A stretch of DNA of 64,000 nucleotides from Dugong dugon (taxonomy: Eukaryota; Chordata; Mammalia; Sirenia; Dugongidae): contig CM057472.1 of assembly GCA_030035585.1 (NCBI GenBank), forward strand, positions 92,129,601 to 92,193,600. Reading direction: 5' to 3'. Positions 46,247 to 57,209 of the stretch are shown here, piece after piece. Below the pieces are notes generated by a model. It was not told the origin of the DNA, did no database searches, and saw only the letters and a list, made by a program, of their open reading frames with translations. How positions within the stretch are numbered: the stretch's first letter is position 1; every line of letters starts with the position of its first letter. The translations under genes and the position numbers were made by a program.

Positions 46247-48722
46247 CCAGATCTAACCAGAGATGTAAAAGACCCACACAAAGAAAACAACAAAACACTA
46301 CTGCAAGAAAACAAAGTAGGTCTACATAAATGGAAAAACATACTATGCTCGTGGATAGATAGACTCAACTTTGTGAAAACATCAATTCTACCCAAAGCAA
46401 TCTACAAATACAGTGCAATCTTAATCCAAATACTAACAACATTCTTTAAAGAGATGGAAAAACTAATCATTAAATTTACATGGAAAGGGAAGAAGCCCTG
46501 GATAAGTAAAGCACTATTGAAGAAGAAGAGTAAAGTAGGACTTGCACTGCCTGACCTCAGAACCTACTATACAGCTAAGGTAGTCAAAACAGCCTAGTAC
46601 TGGTACAATGACAGATACGTTGACTAATGGAACAGAAATGAGAACCCAGATGTAAATCCATCCACCTATGGTTACCTGATCTTTGACAAGGGCCCAAAGT
46701 CCATCAAATGGAGAAAAGAGAGTCTTTTTAACAAACAGAGCTTGCAAAACTGAATGTCCATCTACAAAAAAATGAAATAAGACCCATACCTTACACTATA
46801 CACAAAAACTAATTCAAAATGTATCAAAGACCTAAATATAAAAACCAAAAACTATAAAGATCATAGAAGAAAAAATAGGATCAATGCTAGAGGCCCTAAT
46901 ACACTGCATTAACAGGATATAAACCATAACTAACAACATACAAACTCCAGAAGACAAGCTAGATGACTGGGATCTTCTAAAAGTTAAACACTTATATTCA
47001 TCCAAAGACTTCACCAAAAGAGTAAAAAGAGAACTTACAGACTGGTAAAAAATTTTGGCTATAACAAATTTGACAAAGTTTTAATCTTTGAAATCTACAG
47101 GAAAATTCAACACCTCTAAAACAAAAAGACAAGTAATCTAACTGAAAAATGAGCAAAGGAAATGAGCAGACACTTCACCAAACAAGACATTCAAGCAGCT
47201 AACCGACACATGAAGAAATGCTCACAATCACTAGCCATTAGAGAAATGCAAATCAAAGCCACAATGAGATGCCACCTGACACCGGTATTACTGGCATGAA
47301 TCAAAAAAAACAGAAAATAACACATGCTGGAGAGGCTGCGGGGAGATTGGGACTCTTATGCACTACTGGTGAGAATGCAAAATGCTATTACCATTTTGAA
47401 AAACAATATGGTGCTTCCTTAGAAAGCTAGAAATTGACATACCATATGATCCTGCAATTCCATTCCTAGAAATATATCCTAGAGAAATAAAAGTCATCAC
47501 GCGAATAGATATATGCACACCCACGTTCATTGCAGCATGTTTACAAAGCAAAAAGATGGAAACGACCTAGATGCTCATCAGTAGATGATGGATAAACAAA
47601 CTATGGTACATACACACAATGGAGTACTATACAATGATAAAGAACCATGATGAATCTGTGAAGCATCTCACAACATGGGTGAATCTGAAGTGCATTATGC
47701 TGAATGAAATAAGTGAATCACAAAAGGACAAATATTGTATGAGACCACTACTATAAAAACTCATGAAAAGGTTTACACACAAAAAGAAACAATCTTTGAT
47801 GGTTATGAGGGAGGGGAGGGATAGGGATGGAAAAACACTAAATAGACAATAGATAAGTGGTAAATTTGATGAAGGGTAAGAAAGTACACAATACTGGGGA
47901 AGCCAGCACAACTTGTCCAAGGCAAGGTCATGGAAGCTCCACAGACACTTCCAAACTCCCTGAGGGATGGAATTACTGGGCAGGGCTGTGGGGACCATGG
48001 TCTCGGGGAACATGTAGCTCAATTGGCATAACATAGTTTATAAAGAAAATGTTCTACATTCTACCTTGGTGAGTAGCTTCTGGGGTCTTAAAAGCTTCTG
48101 AGTGGCCATCTAAGATACTCCTCTGGTCTCACCCAATCTAGAGCAAGGGAGAATGAAGAAAACCAAAGACACAAGGGAAAGATTAGACCAAATGACTGAC
48201 GAATCACAAGTACTACAGTCTCTACCAGACTGAGTCCAGCACAACTAGATGATGCCCGGCTACCACCACTGACTGCTCTAACAGGGATCACAATAGAGGG
48301 TCCTGGAGAGAGCTGGAGAAAATTGTAGAATAAAATTCTAACTCACACACAACAAAAAAAGACCATACATACCGGCCTGACAGGGACTGGAGAAACCCTG
48401 AGAGCATGGTCCCTGGACACCCTTTTATCTCAGTAATGAAGTCACTTCTGAGGTTCATCCTTCAGCCAAAGATTAGACAGGCTCATAAAACAGAATGAGA
48501 CTAAAGGAACACACCAGCCCAGAGGCAAGGACTAGAAGCCAGAAGGGGACAGGAAAGCTGGTGATTGGGAATCCAAGGTTGAGAATGGGGGAGTGTTGAC
48601 ATGTCATGGGGTTGGTAACCAATGTCACAAAACAATGTGTACTAATTGTTTAACAAGAAGCTACTTTCTTCTGTAAACCTTCATCTAAAGTACACTAATA
48701 AAAAAAATAACAAAAAAATAAA
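46247..48722 (+). mobile_element. 5'-truncated L1, copy 3, nested in an old L1
   Basis: It begins inside ORF2 ('ccagatctaaccagagatgtaaaagaccc', equivalent to about 6880 in copy 1) and runs through ORF2 and the 3' UTR. ORF2 is disrupted: in the knuckle region near 47355 the Trp-Trp pair is followed by a stop. The 3' UTR has a single X module (about 48590-48700), without module B. TSD aaaaacctgc: 46237-46246 and 48999-49008. The second TSD copy lies 280 bp beyond the L1 end (next entry). Confidence 0.92.
46253..47740 (+). pseudogene. L1 ORF2 C-terminal part, broken (copy 3)
   Basis: The clearest open stretch is about 46253-46597, with [28 protein letters not shown] and [11 protein letters not shown], the region after the reverse transcriptase. 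Stops and shifts follow. Confidence 0.8.
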
Positions 48723-48980
48723 TAAACTCAAAGCCAAGATTTGAAACAGGAAAAAAAAATAAAAAGAAATCAGGAGGAAAGAGGAGTATCAGTTATTGAT
48801 TTTAAGAGGACTGCCCCTGAATCACTCTAATCAGGGTGTTGGCAAGTTTTTTGGAAAACTTGAATTTATTCCACTTCAAATGCCTGTTCCACCAAAGGCC
48901 ATTTTGTTAGTGCCCACATGATTACTAAGGAACTTTGCTCTTATTCCCGATTTGAAGAATAAACTATTGTTATCAAAATT
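48723..48980 (+). other. Probable 3'-transduced flank of L1 copy 3
   Basis: After the weak L1 poly(A) region (about 48697-48722) come ~258 bp of non-L1, non-repetitive sequence. It has its own AATAAA (48958-48963), then a pure A-run of about 22 from 48981, and then the second TSD copy (48999-49008). The old L1 resumes directly after that. The layout fits L1 transcription reading through its own signal to a downstream one in the source locus. No ORF or known repeat was recognised in it. Confidence 0.75.
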
Positions 48981-49008
48981 AAAAAAAAAAAAAAAAAAAA
49001 AAACCTGC

Positions 49009-49470
49009 ACAGAAATGGTTATAGGGGCTTGATTCATAGCTTCCAGAAGTTAGAAGTAACCAAGATGTCCTTCAATAAGTGAATGGATAATCAAACTGTG
49101 ATGCATCTATACAATGGAGTATTATTCAGAGGTAAAAGGAGACAAGCTATAGAGCCAGGGCAAGACGTGGAGGAAATATTTATGCATATTTTTAAGTGGA
49201 AGAAGCCAGACTGAAACAGCTACAGTTTGTATGATTCCAACTACATGACATTCTGGAAAAAGTGAAACTATAAAGGCAAGGAAAAGAGTGCTTGTCAGGG
49301 GTTTCGGAAAAGTGAAGGGGATGAATAGGTAGAGTACAGAACATTTTCAGGGCAGTAAAACTATAATACCATCATGGTGGATACTTGACACGTGTTTGTC
49401 AAAACTCAGGACTGTACAACACAAACAGTGAACTCTAATGTAAACTATGAACTTCAGATAATAGTAAGGG
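49009..49470 (+). mobile_element. Old L1, right part
   Basis: It resumes with 'acagaaatggttataggggcttgattcatagc' and goes on with 'agtaaccaagatgtccttcaataagtgaatggataa', 'acaatggagtattattcag', 'gacattctggaaaaagtg' to 'gaactctaatgtaaactatgaac'. This is the regular end of L1M ORF2 and 3' UTR, continuous with 45740-46246. Confidence 0.8.
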
Positions 49471-49816
49471 TAGATTTGCGATTTTCAAACTTTCCTACTG
49501 AAAGTCTGAGCATATAAGGTTACCTTGGGTGTGAGAAGAAGCCTAAAGAGGTAGAATTCTGGTCCTTTCAGGAAGAACAATCCCATTGTTCATACTGAAG
49601 CATTGTATTTCTTCATAAGAATTCATTTAGGGGAAACGTGTATTTCAAAACTAAAAACAGGTTTGCAAATGACTGAAATTGATTATCTGTAAGGTTCTTT
49701 CTATTTTACCACCAGTGATTCTAGGCTTTTGTCTTCAAATCCAGAGGAATTGCTTCTAGAAATGTTCCCATGGGTTTGGTCTCTGCTGTCCTTCTAACCT
49801 GCTTCATTCTTTTTAG

Positions 49817-49877
49817 ATACGCTTTGAACTTTGCATGCCAGAACCAGGAGAAGAAAACTTACATAAGCCCCACTACA
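49817..49877 (+). other. Possible 61-nt internal exon (weak candidate)
   Basis: Upstream there is a perfect branch-point-like ttctaac at 49794-49800 and a pyrimidine tract ending ttttag (AG 49815-49816). Downstream is a donor-like gtatgt (from 49878). In one frame the stretch reads RFELCMPEPGEENLHKPHYS without a stop, and the composition is less AT-rich than its surroundings. I recognise no protein. Chance is a real alternative. Confidence 0.22.
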
Positions 49878-50551
49878 GTATGTGCCTTTTTATTCTATTT
49901 TCAGAAATTAGAGTAAATCAATTGCTTATTCCTTAACTTTTTTTTTCTAATCTATTTTTAAACTTTGTATTGCCTTATTGACAGACTCATTTAATTAGAC
50001 CTATTTCTGCTCAACAAGAAATGTACCACTCTCTGTTTACTCCCTAGAATGATTTTTCTCCTCATTAGGATACCTAGATATCAAGCAGTGAATTTCCAGT
50101 TAAGAGGGGATTTTTTTTTTCCCCACAATTATTTCTTCATTATGAACTCCCATTTCCTTTAATAGTACGGGTCTGAATTTGAGAAACAAAAGAGCATTTG
50201 TACTTCTTACCCTTTAAGTGAACTGTACATTTTTTTAAACAAAAATCTAAGAAAGTACTCAGCCCATACTTTGTAAACTTATTATCCACAACCAAAAGCA
50301 GCAAGTCTTTTGTGTTTTTGTATAGTTAGACATCTATTTTGCAACTGACAGAGTCCTCACCCTTTGAAAAATGCATATGCCATTTTGCAGGGCTGGCATG
50401 GTTCAATCTCGTCAACAACGTATTTACTGATGAAGAAAAATGTTATAAAGGTAATGCAGAAATCCTTCTAGATCTCTTAATTTCTTTACATGGGAACCTG
50501 TCACACAAGGTGATATATTGATAGAGAAGGCAATGAGTAACAGTTACACCT

Positions 50552-50577
50552 ACACACACACACACACTCACACACCC
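50552..50577. repeat. (CA)n microsatellite
   Basis: About ten CA units with one interruption. Confidence 0.85.
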
Positions 50578-51908
50578 TCTCGTATCTGTCAGGGTTATTC
50601 TTTTCATTGCAAACTAAGTTTGTAGCAATAAAATCAGTGACATTAAGCATGGAAAATATTAATAGCACTGGCAATTATATCACAATAAATTAAGTTTATA
50701 GCCTTGCAAATAGCTTTTTACTAAACCTGATGAACATCAATATAATGTTATGTTTGAAAGGATAACATAAATCCAGCCAAGGGTGTTAGGGTGGAAACGG
50801 ACAGAGAAAGGCAGAAATTACTTTGACCTAAAAAAAAAAAAAAAAAAAGTGCATAATGACATAGTAGGTAGAATTTTGAGTCTATAATGAGTAAAGTGAA
50901 GCTGATAATGAATTATCTACAGATATTGACAATACACAGAAAATATACATTATTGATTTTACTGAAACTTCTGAAGGTGGAACAGAAATGCAGTGACCGT
51001 GGCTTATCGGAGAAGATTGATTACTGGCAATGTCATTTTCTAAGGCAAAGTCATGTAATAGAACATACTGTAGACTGATTTTGAGGAGAACAGTATTTAG
51101 GACAAGTTTTCTCACTAATTACTTCTCTAATCATAGCTAAGCCTAGAGTAGCTGTCATAAATAAAGAAAGGAATTCAATTTGGTTCTAGAGTGCAAAAAG
51201 GATTCAGTGAGAAGACATTTAAAGAACATTAAGAGAACATTCAGTTCAACATAAGGCAGTTCTTTTTTTAACAGAATTATATAAAATAAAACATGTTGTC
51301 CTGTTAGGTGTTGAGCTCCCCAAAAAAGCATTCCGACACAATGAAATGACCCTTTACCGGGGATTTTGAAGTGCCTGAGGGATTTGTGCAAAAAGTGTTT
51401 TACTTCTAGGGTTCTTTTCAAAACAGAGTAAATGTAAGTGTTTAACTTCATCTTTCTGGGCTCAGATTCCTGATTTTGTACAAATTGAATCCAATCCTCA
51501 CTGGATCTCTAAGATCCTTTCTAGCTCTAGAGTTATATGAGTGTGATGTAATTTGTCATTTTCTGTTGGGCCCAATGCCTTTATTTCTCCACATAAATGA
51601 AGAGCTGGTGAGTACTCAATGTAAGACTGATAGTTTTCTGGATTCAAATTGCTTCTGAGAGTAGTGTAATATAGCATGTAGTATGGATTTTTCTTTTCAA
51701 GTATGATATACATAGTCAGAGTGTTAGCTAGCCAAAGCTTGGGTGAGATGTAAGAACTGTCACCAAGGAATAACTTAGATCCATAATATATTTTACACAC
51801 GCACACACCCCTAGTTTGAACTCTAATAAAAAAAAAGAAAAGAGCTCTGTAATGTGTTTTGCCATCTGCATCTAAACTATGATTCAAGACTGAGGGAAAT
51901 GCTCACCA

Positions 51909-51927
51909 AATAATAATAATAATAATG
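51909..51927. repeat. (AAT)n microsatellite
   Basis: Six AAT units followed by degenerate 'gatcatgataatt'. Confidence 0.85.
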
Positions 51928-52009
51928 ATCATGATAATTAATAAAAGTAATAGTAGTGCCAGTATGCCACTGAAAATATCAGTAATAATTATGGTATTAA
52001 TAAGAACAA

Positions 52010-52148
52010 ATCCTCACATGGCATTTACTACCTTCTAGGGACTGCACTAAAGCACTTTATATATACATATATACAATATATATAAACTCATTTGATCTTT
52101 ACTATAACCCTGTATTATAGGCATTATTAATATTTTTATTTTTATAGA
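52010..52148 (-). mobile_element. MIR SINE, antisense
   Basis: 'catttactaccttctagggactgcactaaagcacttt', then 'aaactcatttgatctttactataaccctgtattataggcattattaat', is the reverse complement of the MIR 3' half, cut at the next insert. Confidence 0.7.
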
Positions 52149-52149
52149 A

Positions 52150-52268
52150 AATAACCAAAACAAAAAAAATACCAAACTCATTGCTACTGAGTCAATTCCA
52201 ACTCACAGTGACCTTATATGTTAGAAAGTTGCTATCAGTTGCAATCTACTTGACAGCTGTGGGTTTAT
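52150..52268. mobile_element. Head-to-head inverted pair of AfroSINE 3' ends
   Basis: 52150-52218 is the SINE 3' end on the minus strand ('ccaaactcattgctactgagtcaattccaactcacagtgacctt'). 52219-52268 is the same block on the + strand ('gttgctatcagttgcaatctacttgacagctgtgggttt'). Flanks tttatagaaaa and tttatagagaa suggest one insertion with an approximate TSD. Confidence 0.65.
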
Positions 52269-52289
52269 AGAGAACAGCACACAAAATAT

Positions 52290-52715
52290 ATGTGGAATAC
52301 CATTTATTGAGGTTTACAATATGAAAAGCCCTCATGTATGTTTTAAATATTCCATATGTTTAAGAGCTATGGCTGCTAACTAAAAAGTGGGCAGTTTGAA
52401 TCCACCGGCAGCTCCTTGGAAACCCTATGGGACAGTTCTACTCTGTCCTATAGGGTCACTATGAGTTGGAATAAACTTGATGGCAATGGGTTTGGTTTTT
52501 TGTTTTGTTTTTTTTTTTTTTTTTGTATTTTTTTTTTAATCCCCTACAACAGCCCTAACTGGTAGATGATACATTTTCCATGTTACAAATGAGGAAATGA
52601 AGGCTGGAATAAGTTAAGTAATATGCCCAAGTGCAATGGCTAAATAATAACAGAGGATGTATCTGCACAAGATCTATGTGACACCAGAAGAATTCTTAAC
52701 CACTGTACTTGGGTC
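52290..52715 (-). mobile_element. Second MIR, antisense, split by an AfroSINE
   Basis: The left part 'atttattgaggtttacaatatg' and the right part (52541-52715) 'cagccctaactggtagatgatac', 'gttacaaatgaggaaatgaaggctgg', 'aagtaatatgcccaagtgcaatggc', 'aattcttaaccactgt' follow the reverse-complement MIR order. Confidence 0.65.
52358..52540 (+). mobile_element. AfroSINE with long poly(T) tail, inside MIR
   Basis: 'aagagctatggctgctaactaaaaagtggg' to 'gagttggaataaacttgatggcaatgggtttgg', then T-runs up to about 52540. The head is 5'-truncated. The tail is T-rich on the sense strand. Confidence 0.9.
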
Positions 52716-54147
52716 TTCCCAAGGTAGTTACTTTTCAGTATGTCTAGGGACTCAACAGCTGGTCAGAAGAGAAGATAAAATTAAATGATTAGGAAAAAAA
52801 TAAGTTTTATGCTGTTAATCACAACTTGAACTTCCTCTGCTGCTCATGAAATGCATCTTCACTTCCTACAGTAAGGTTTACATTTGATCCAAGGCTGATA
52901 GCGCTTAGTAATACTGAAATATTAGGTTGAACCTTGTGAAATTGCTGATACACAACCATTTCTCACTTACAAAGACAGCAAATTCATAGTTTAACCTAAT
53001 ATATGGTCCCTCTATCAAATTTTGGGCAACAATTTACAAATGCAACTAAATATTAGTTGTGGATTGACTGACAAAGACGAAGCCCCCTGGCAGCTAATTT
53101 GTAATACACAGTATGATTATCTTAGAATGTAGATCTCCTTGGCATCATTACACTTAATGATTCAGGGTTTGAAAGTCAGACTTTGCTATTAATACATTCA
53201 CCATTCCTTACGTGAGTGATTAAAATTACCAAATTCCAGAGGGCTTCAGAATTTAATAATTTGACCTCCTTGTGTTACCAGACTTTAAGTATTCAATATA
53301 CTTGTTTTAACGCAGATATGAAATCAAGCCCCAAATGTAAACAAGCTGAAGAAATGCGACTGCTATCTTGTGCAGTACCAATCAGAGGTTTATACTACAA
53401 GTTCTGACAAGGAAAGCTCTTACATTGGATAAATTGACTCCCCTTGCTATATATCAAGCTGTTACCTCACAGTTACAAACCTTCCCTTCTATACTCAGGT
53501 ATTGTGGTGTTAGGACTAAGATTTTGCAAACTACATTTCTCTCTTGTAGGCTGACTCCTCAGCTTCTATCAATAGGAGCACTAACAGGGTACTCGAAGGC
53601 AGAAGGAGGAAGAAGGGAGATCCTCTTTCCTGGTTTATTTGCTGTTGCTATTGAAATCATCCCAGCAAGATATCTTCACTGAGCAGCAGCATTTGGTATC
53701 AACAGAAACTGGCTCCAGTCCCCAGTTTCTTCTCACTTCCAGAACCAGTTTTGTTGAGCCCCCTCAGAGGGATCAGCACAACCTGGCTGATCCTCCTTTT
53801 CAGAGATCTTAACATGGGGTCACTATGAGGTGAATATGATGGCAACTGGTTAATCCTAGCTCCTCCGTTGGACTGCTCCTCTTAGCTCCTGAATTCAGAT
53901 AATTCCAAAATCTCTCTCCTACCCCAGGGGGTAGGAGTGGCCACTTGCTGTCTTTCCTATCTCTCTGCTTCCTTAAGTTCCCTTCTTATCTTTAAATACC
54001 CATTTAAACAACATGCTACATGAAATAACCAATGTAATTTCTGTTTTACTGCCTGATACATCTCCAAAGTTGTAAATATTCTTTCTTTAGCATGGAGTTT
54101 GTTCAAATTCTGATAGGAAATGTGAGAATGGTACCTAGGAGTTAAAT
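52716..54147. other. Mostly unrecognised; AfroSINE scrap near 53813-53855
   Basis: 'ggggtcactatgaggtgaatatgatggcaactggtt' is a short SINE 3' end. The stretch 53430-53960 looks like an old interspersed repeat that I cannot name. Open frames 53216-53407 and 53368-53682 carry no recognisable domain. Confidence 0.4.
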
Positions 54148-54162
54148 ACATTTGCTGTTGTT

Positions 54163-54354
54163 TTATGCCGCCCAGTCAATTCCGACTCATAGCAACCCTG
54201 TAAGACAGAGTAGAACTACCACATAGGTTTCCTAGGCTCTTTATGGGAGCAGATCCCCAGGTCTTTTCTCCCGCCTTGCACTAGTAGATTCCAACCACTG
54301 ACCTTTTGGTTAGCAGCTAAGTGCTTAACCATTTCACCACCAGGGCTCCTGAGC
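54163..54354 (-). mobile_element. AfroSINE inserted into an RTE tail
   Basis: Antisense SINE from 'gccgcccagtcaattccgactc' to 'caccaccagggctcct'. Flanked by acatttgctgttgtt (54148-54162) and acgtttgctgttgtt (54355-54369), a 15-bp TSD with one transition at a CpG. The target includes the reverse-complemented (AAC)n tail of the adjoining RTE. Confidence 0.9.
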
Positions 54355-54357
54355 ACG

Positions 54358-54665
54358 TTTGCTGTTGTTGTTGTTAGGTGTGGTCCAGTTGGTTCTGACT
54401 CATAGCGGCCCTATGTACAACCGAACGAACACTGCCTGATCCTGTGCCATCCTCATGATGGCTGTTATGCTTGAGCCCATTGTTATAGAGACTGTGTCTC
54501 ATTGAGGATCTTCCTCTTTTTCGCTGAATCCTCTACTTTACCAAGGATGATGTCCTTCTTCAGGGTCTGATACCTCCTGATAACATGCCCAAAGTATGTG
54601 AGACAAAGTCTCACTATCCTTGCTTCTACGGAGCATTCTGGCTGTACTTCTTCCAAGACAGATTT
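54358..54665 (-). mobile_element. RTE (BovB-like) LINE 3' end, antisense
   Basis: On the minus strand: 'gtcttggaagaagtacagccagaatgctcc', then 'acatactttgggcatgttatcagg' (FGHVIRR-type C-terminus), and the tail 'cctaacaacaacaacagc' in reverse complement. 5'-truncated. Confidence 0.85.
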
Positions 54666-55559
54666 TTACTAGATGCTTACTAGATAGGAATTTAGTTGGT
54701 AAATGCTTAGCAAACGTTTGACAAATTCCAGTATTTAGTATCTTTTTTGTACCACATACAAGAAAAAGACAAAAAACCAATAATAATTTTGATTAAAGAT
54801 ACTAAAAATAAAAGAGACACTCCCCAATCAATTATGAAAATCAATCTTTTCTTTAGGAACAAGTTCAAGGATGATTTAAGAGATGCTTTTTCATATGCAG
54901 AATATTTATTTGTTTGTGAGAAAGCATGTATTCTATACACTCACATTTACATTTGGTATCTTTAGTTACTTTTGATTCTTAAGGAGTAAGCATCACAAAG
55001 TTTTCTACGTGCTGAATCTGGTTCTCATTTTGATTATTCATCACAGTCCAGATCCAATACGAACTTTAAAATTGTTAGAAGTTGAAGCTCTTTTTGAGTC
55101 AGTGCCTTGCTATGTCTTTTTCCATTCATCCATCATGTACCAGACTTTGTGGGTAGTTTCTTTCTTTGTAAAAAGCTGAGCTTTCTTTTTAAGAGGCAGT
55201 GACAGCCAAGGTGGTTTCATGGTTGTGTGCTTAAATGATGGGGTCACTGCACACTGACCTAAAATCTACTTTCTCAGTAGATCCTTCATGTTAAGCTGAG
55301 CTCAATAGTTTACACAGCTCAGGTACAGAGATTCTAAATTGTCAGAACTAAATTCACATGCACTCAGCTTTTGTAGTCTTGTTAGTTCAAAACTGAACAT
55401 TTTATCTGCTTCTGTTCTTTGATATTGATGTTAACAAAGCTTTATTTCTGAATTGTTTCTTTGAAGCTTGATTTTTTTCTTGATTTCTTAAATCAAAATG
55501 CCCTTGCTTGAATATATTCGATGAATCCTCATAGATGAGAAGTTAACCTATGACAATAG
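54666..55559. other. AT-rich sequence, nothing recognised
   Basis: No gene or named repeat. Confidence 0.5.
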
Positions 55560-55920
55560 AATCTCTTTAAGATCTGTCCCCTGCTACCACCTCTCCACCC
55601 TTAGCTCTCTCAACTCCCACATCAACTCATAATGTCCAGCAACACATGAACTAACAGCAGCTCTTAGAATGATCCTTGTTTCTCTTTCTGTCCATTTTTT
55701 GCAATTATTGCTGCTTCTGCCTGAAGTATCACCACGGCCCCTCTCTTTTTCCCATCAAAGAACACCCTCCCATTGGTGGATAATAAGTTCAGGTACCCTT
55801 TCTTCTGCTTAAGCTTCTCTGATTTCTTTGGCTCCCTCCTAACAGTTGTTAGCACAGCATTTTGAGTTTTATTCTCTCATAAACCTTAGTTCATTATAGT
55901 TGTAGACAATTTTTTATGAC
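55560..55920 (+). mobile_element. L2-like LINE fragment
   Basis: The C/T-rich text 'gctgcttctgcctgaagtatc', 'aagttcaggtaccctttcttctgcttaagcttctctgatttc', 'ctcctaacagttgttagcacagcat' resembles the L2 3' region. Divergence makes this tentative. Confidence 0.4.
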
Positions 55921-55980
55921 TTTCTTCAGTTTTATAATTGAGACTTACTAAAAAATAGATGTAACATTCATGTACATTTT

Positions 55981-56399
55981 TGTCTCAGTTTCTTAGTGCT
56001 ACTGTAACAGAAATATCACAAATGGGTGGCTTTAACAAACGGAAATGTATTTTCTCACAGTTTTGGAGGCCAGAATTCTGAACTTGGAACACCAGTTCTA
56101 TGAGAAGGCTTTCTCTGTCGGTTTAGTGGGAAGGTCGCTGGCACTTTTCAGCTTCTGTTCTAGGTTCCTTGGCACTCTTCATGTGGCTCATATTTCCTCT
56201 CTGTCTGCGCGTCTTTCTCTGTGCCTAATCTGCTCTATATCTCAAAAGTGATTGGCTTAAAACACACCTTACACTGATTTGGTCTTATTAATATAACAAA
56301 GAAAGTCTTATTCCCAAGTGGGATTACAACCACAAGAATAGGGGTTTAGAATTTACAACATATAGCTTTGGGAGACACAACTCAATCCCTAGCAATTAT
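55981..56399 (-). mobile_element. MaLR-type LTR (MLT1-like), antisense
   Basis: It starts 'tgtctcagtttcttagtgctactgtaacagaaatatcacaa', 'tttctcacagttttggaggccagaattctgaac', and ends 'gggagacacaactcaatccctagcaa'. This is the reverse complement of MLT1/MST-type LTRs, nearly full length. A relative on the + strand is at 14100-14372. Confidence 0.7.
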
Positions 56400-56650
56400 A
56401 AACATAATAAAAAAAGAACTCACCAACCAAAACATGAACTAAAATATTGCCAAAGCCTTTAGTTATGTGTTTCCACCTATTGCATCTCTCTGGCTCACTT
56501 CCCAGAGGTACCCACTACCTTAAATTTTGTTTTGCATGCCTTTTTTTTCTTTTTAAGAGGCATAATCACGTATGAATATATTCCTAAGCATTATACTTTT
56601 AATCTTCCTTGAAAAATGGTATCATGTGCATACATATGCATGCATATATA

Positions 56651-56862
56651 ACCAAAAACTAAACCCACTGCCATCAAGTCAATTCCGATTCATAGCGACC
56701 CTATAGGGCAAAGTAGAACTGCCCCCATAGGGTTTCCAAGGCTGTAAATCTTTACAGAAGCAAATTGCCACGTCTTTCTTCTGTGGAGCAACTGGTGGGT
56801 TCGAACTGCCAACCTTTCAGTTAGTAGCTGAGCACTTTAACCACTGCATCACCAGGGACCCT
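56651..56862 (-). mobile_element. AfroSINE, antisense, with TSD
   Basis: Full longer-form SINE from 'accaaaaactaaacccactgcc' to 'accactgcatcaccagggaccc', with the internal 'ctgtaaatctttacagaagcaaattgccacg' block. TSD tgcatatata at 56641-56650 and 56863-56872, within a TA-rich stretch. Confidence 0.9.
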
Positions 56863-56935
56863 TGCATATATATATGCACATATATGTAGCACATATGTAT
56901 TTTTTATGAAACTTACTTTTCTTCATTCAACATTT

Positions 56936-57207
56936 AGAAGTGAGGATGGCAAGACTTTGTCTCAGGTACTTTGAAAATATTATCAGGAGGGACCAGTCCC
57001 TGAAGAAGGACATCATGTTTGGCAAATTAGAGGGTCAATAAAAAAAGAGGAAGATCTTCAATGAGATGGACTGATACAGTGGCTGCAACAAATGGGTTCA
57101 AGCTTAGCAATGATTGTAAGGATAACACAGGACAGGGCAGGGTTTCCTTCTGTTGTACACAGGATCACTGTGAGTCAGAACTGACTCAAAGACACCTAAC
57201 AACAACA
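56936..57207 (+). mobile_element. RTE (BovB-like) LINE 3' end
   Basis: 'gtgaggatggcaagactttgtctcagg', 'ttatcaggagggaccagtccctgaagaaggacatcatg' (IRR..SLKKDIM), 'gactgatacagtggctgcaac', 'gagtcagaactgactcaaagacacctaac', (AAC)n. It sits inside or beside an antisense old L1. Confidence 0.88.
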
Positions 57208-57209
57208 AA

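Larger units (their letters stand above)
49471..52009. other. Mostly unrecognised; two microsatellites and one weak exon candidate
   Basis: Small MIR-like traces ('ggatctctaagatcctttctagctctagagtt' near 51504) and an A-run at 50830-50848. No gene was established. Confidence 0.45.
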
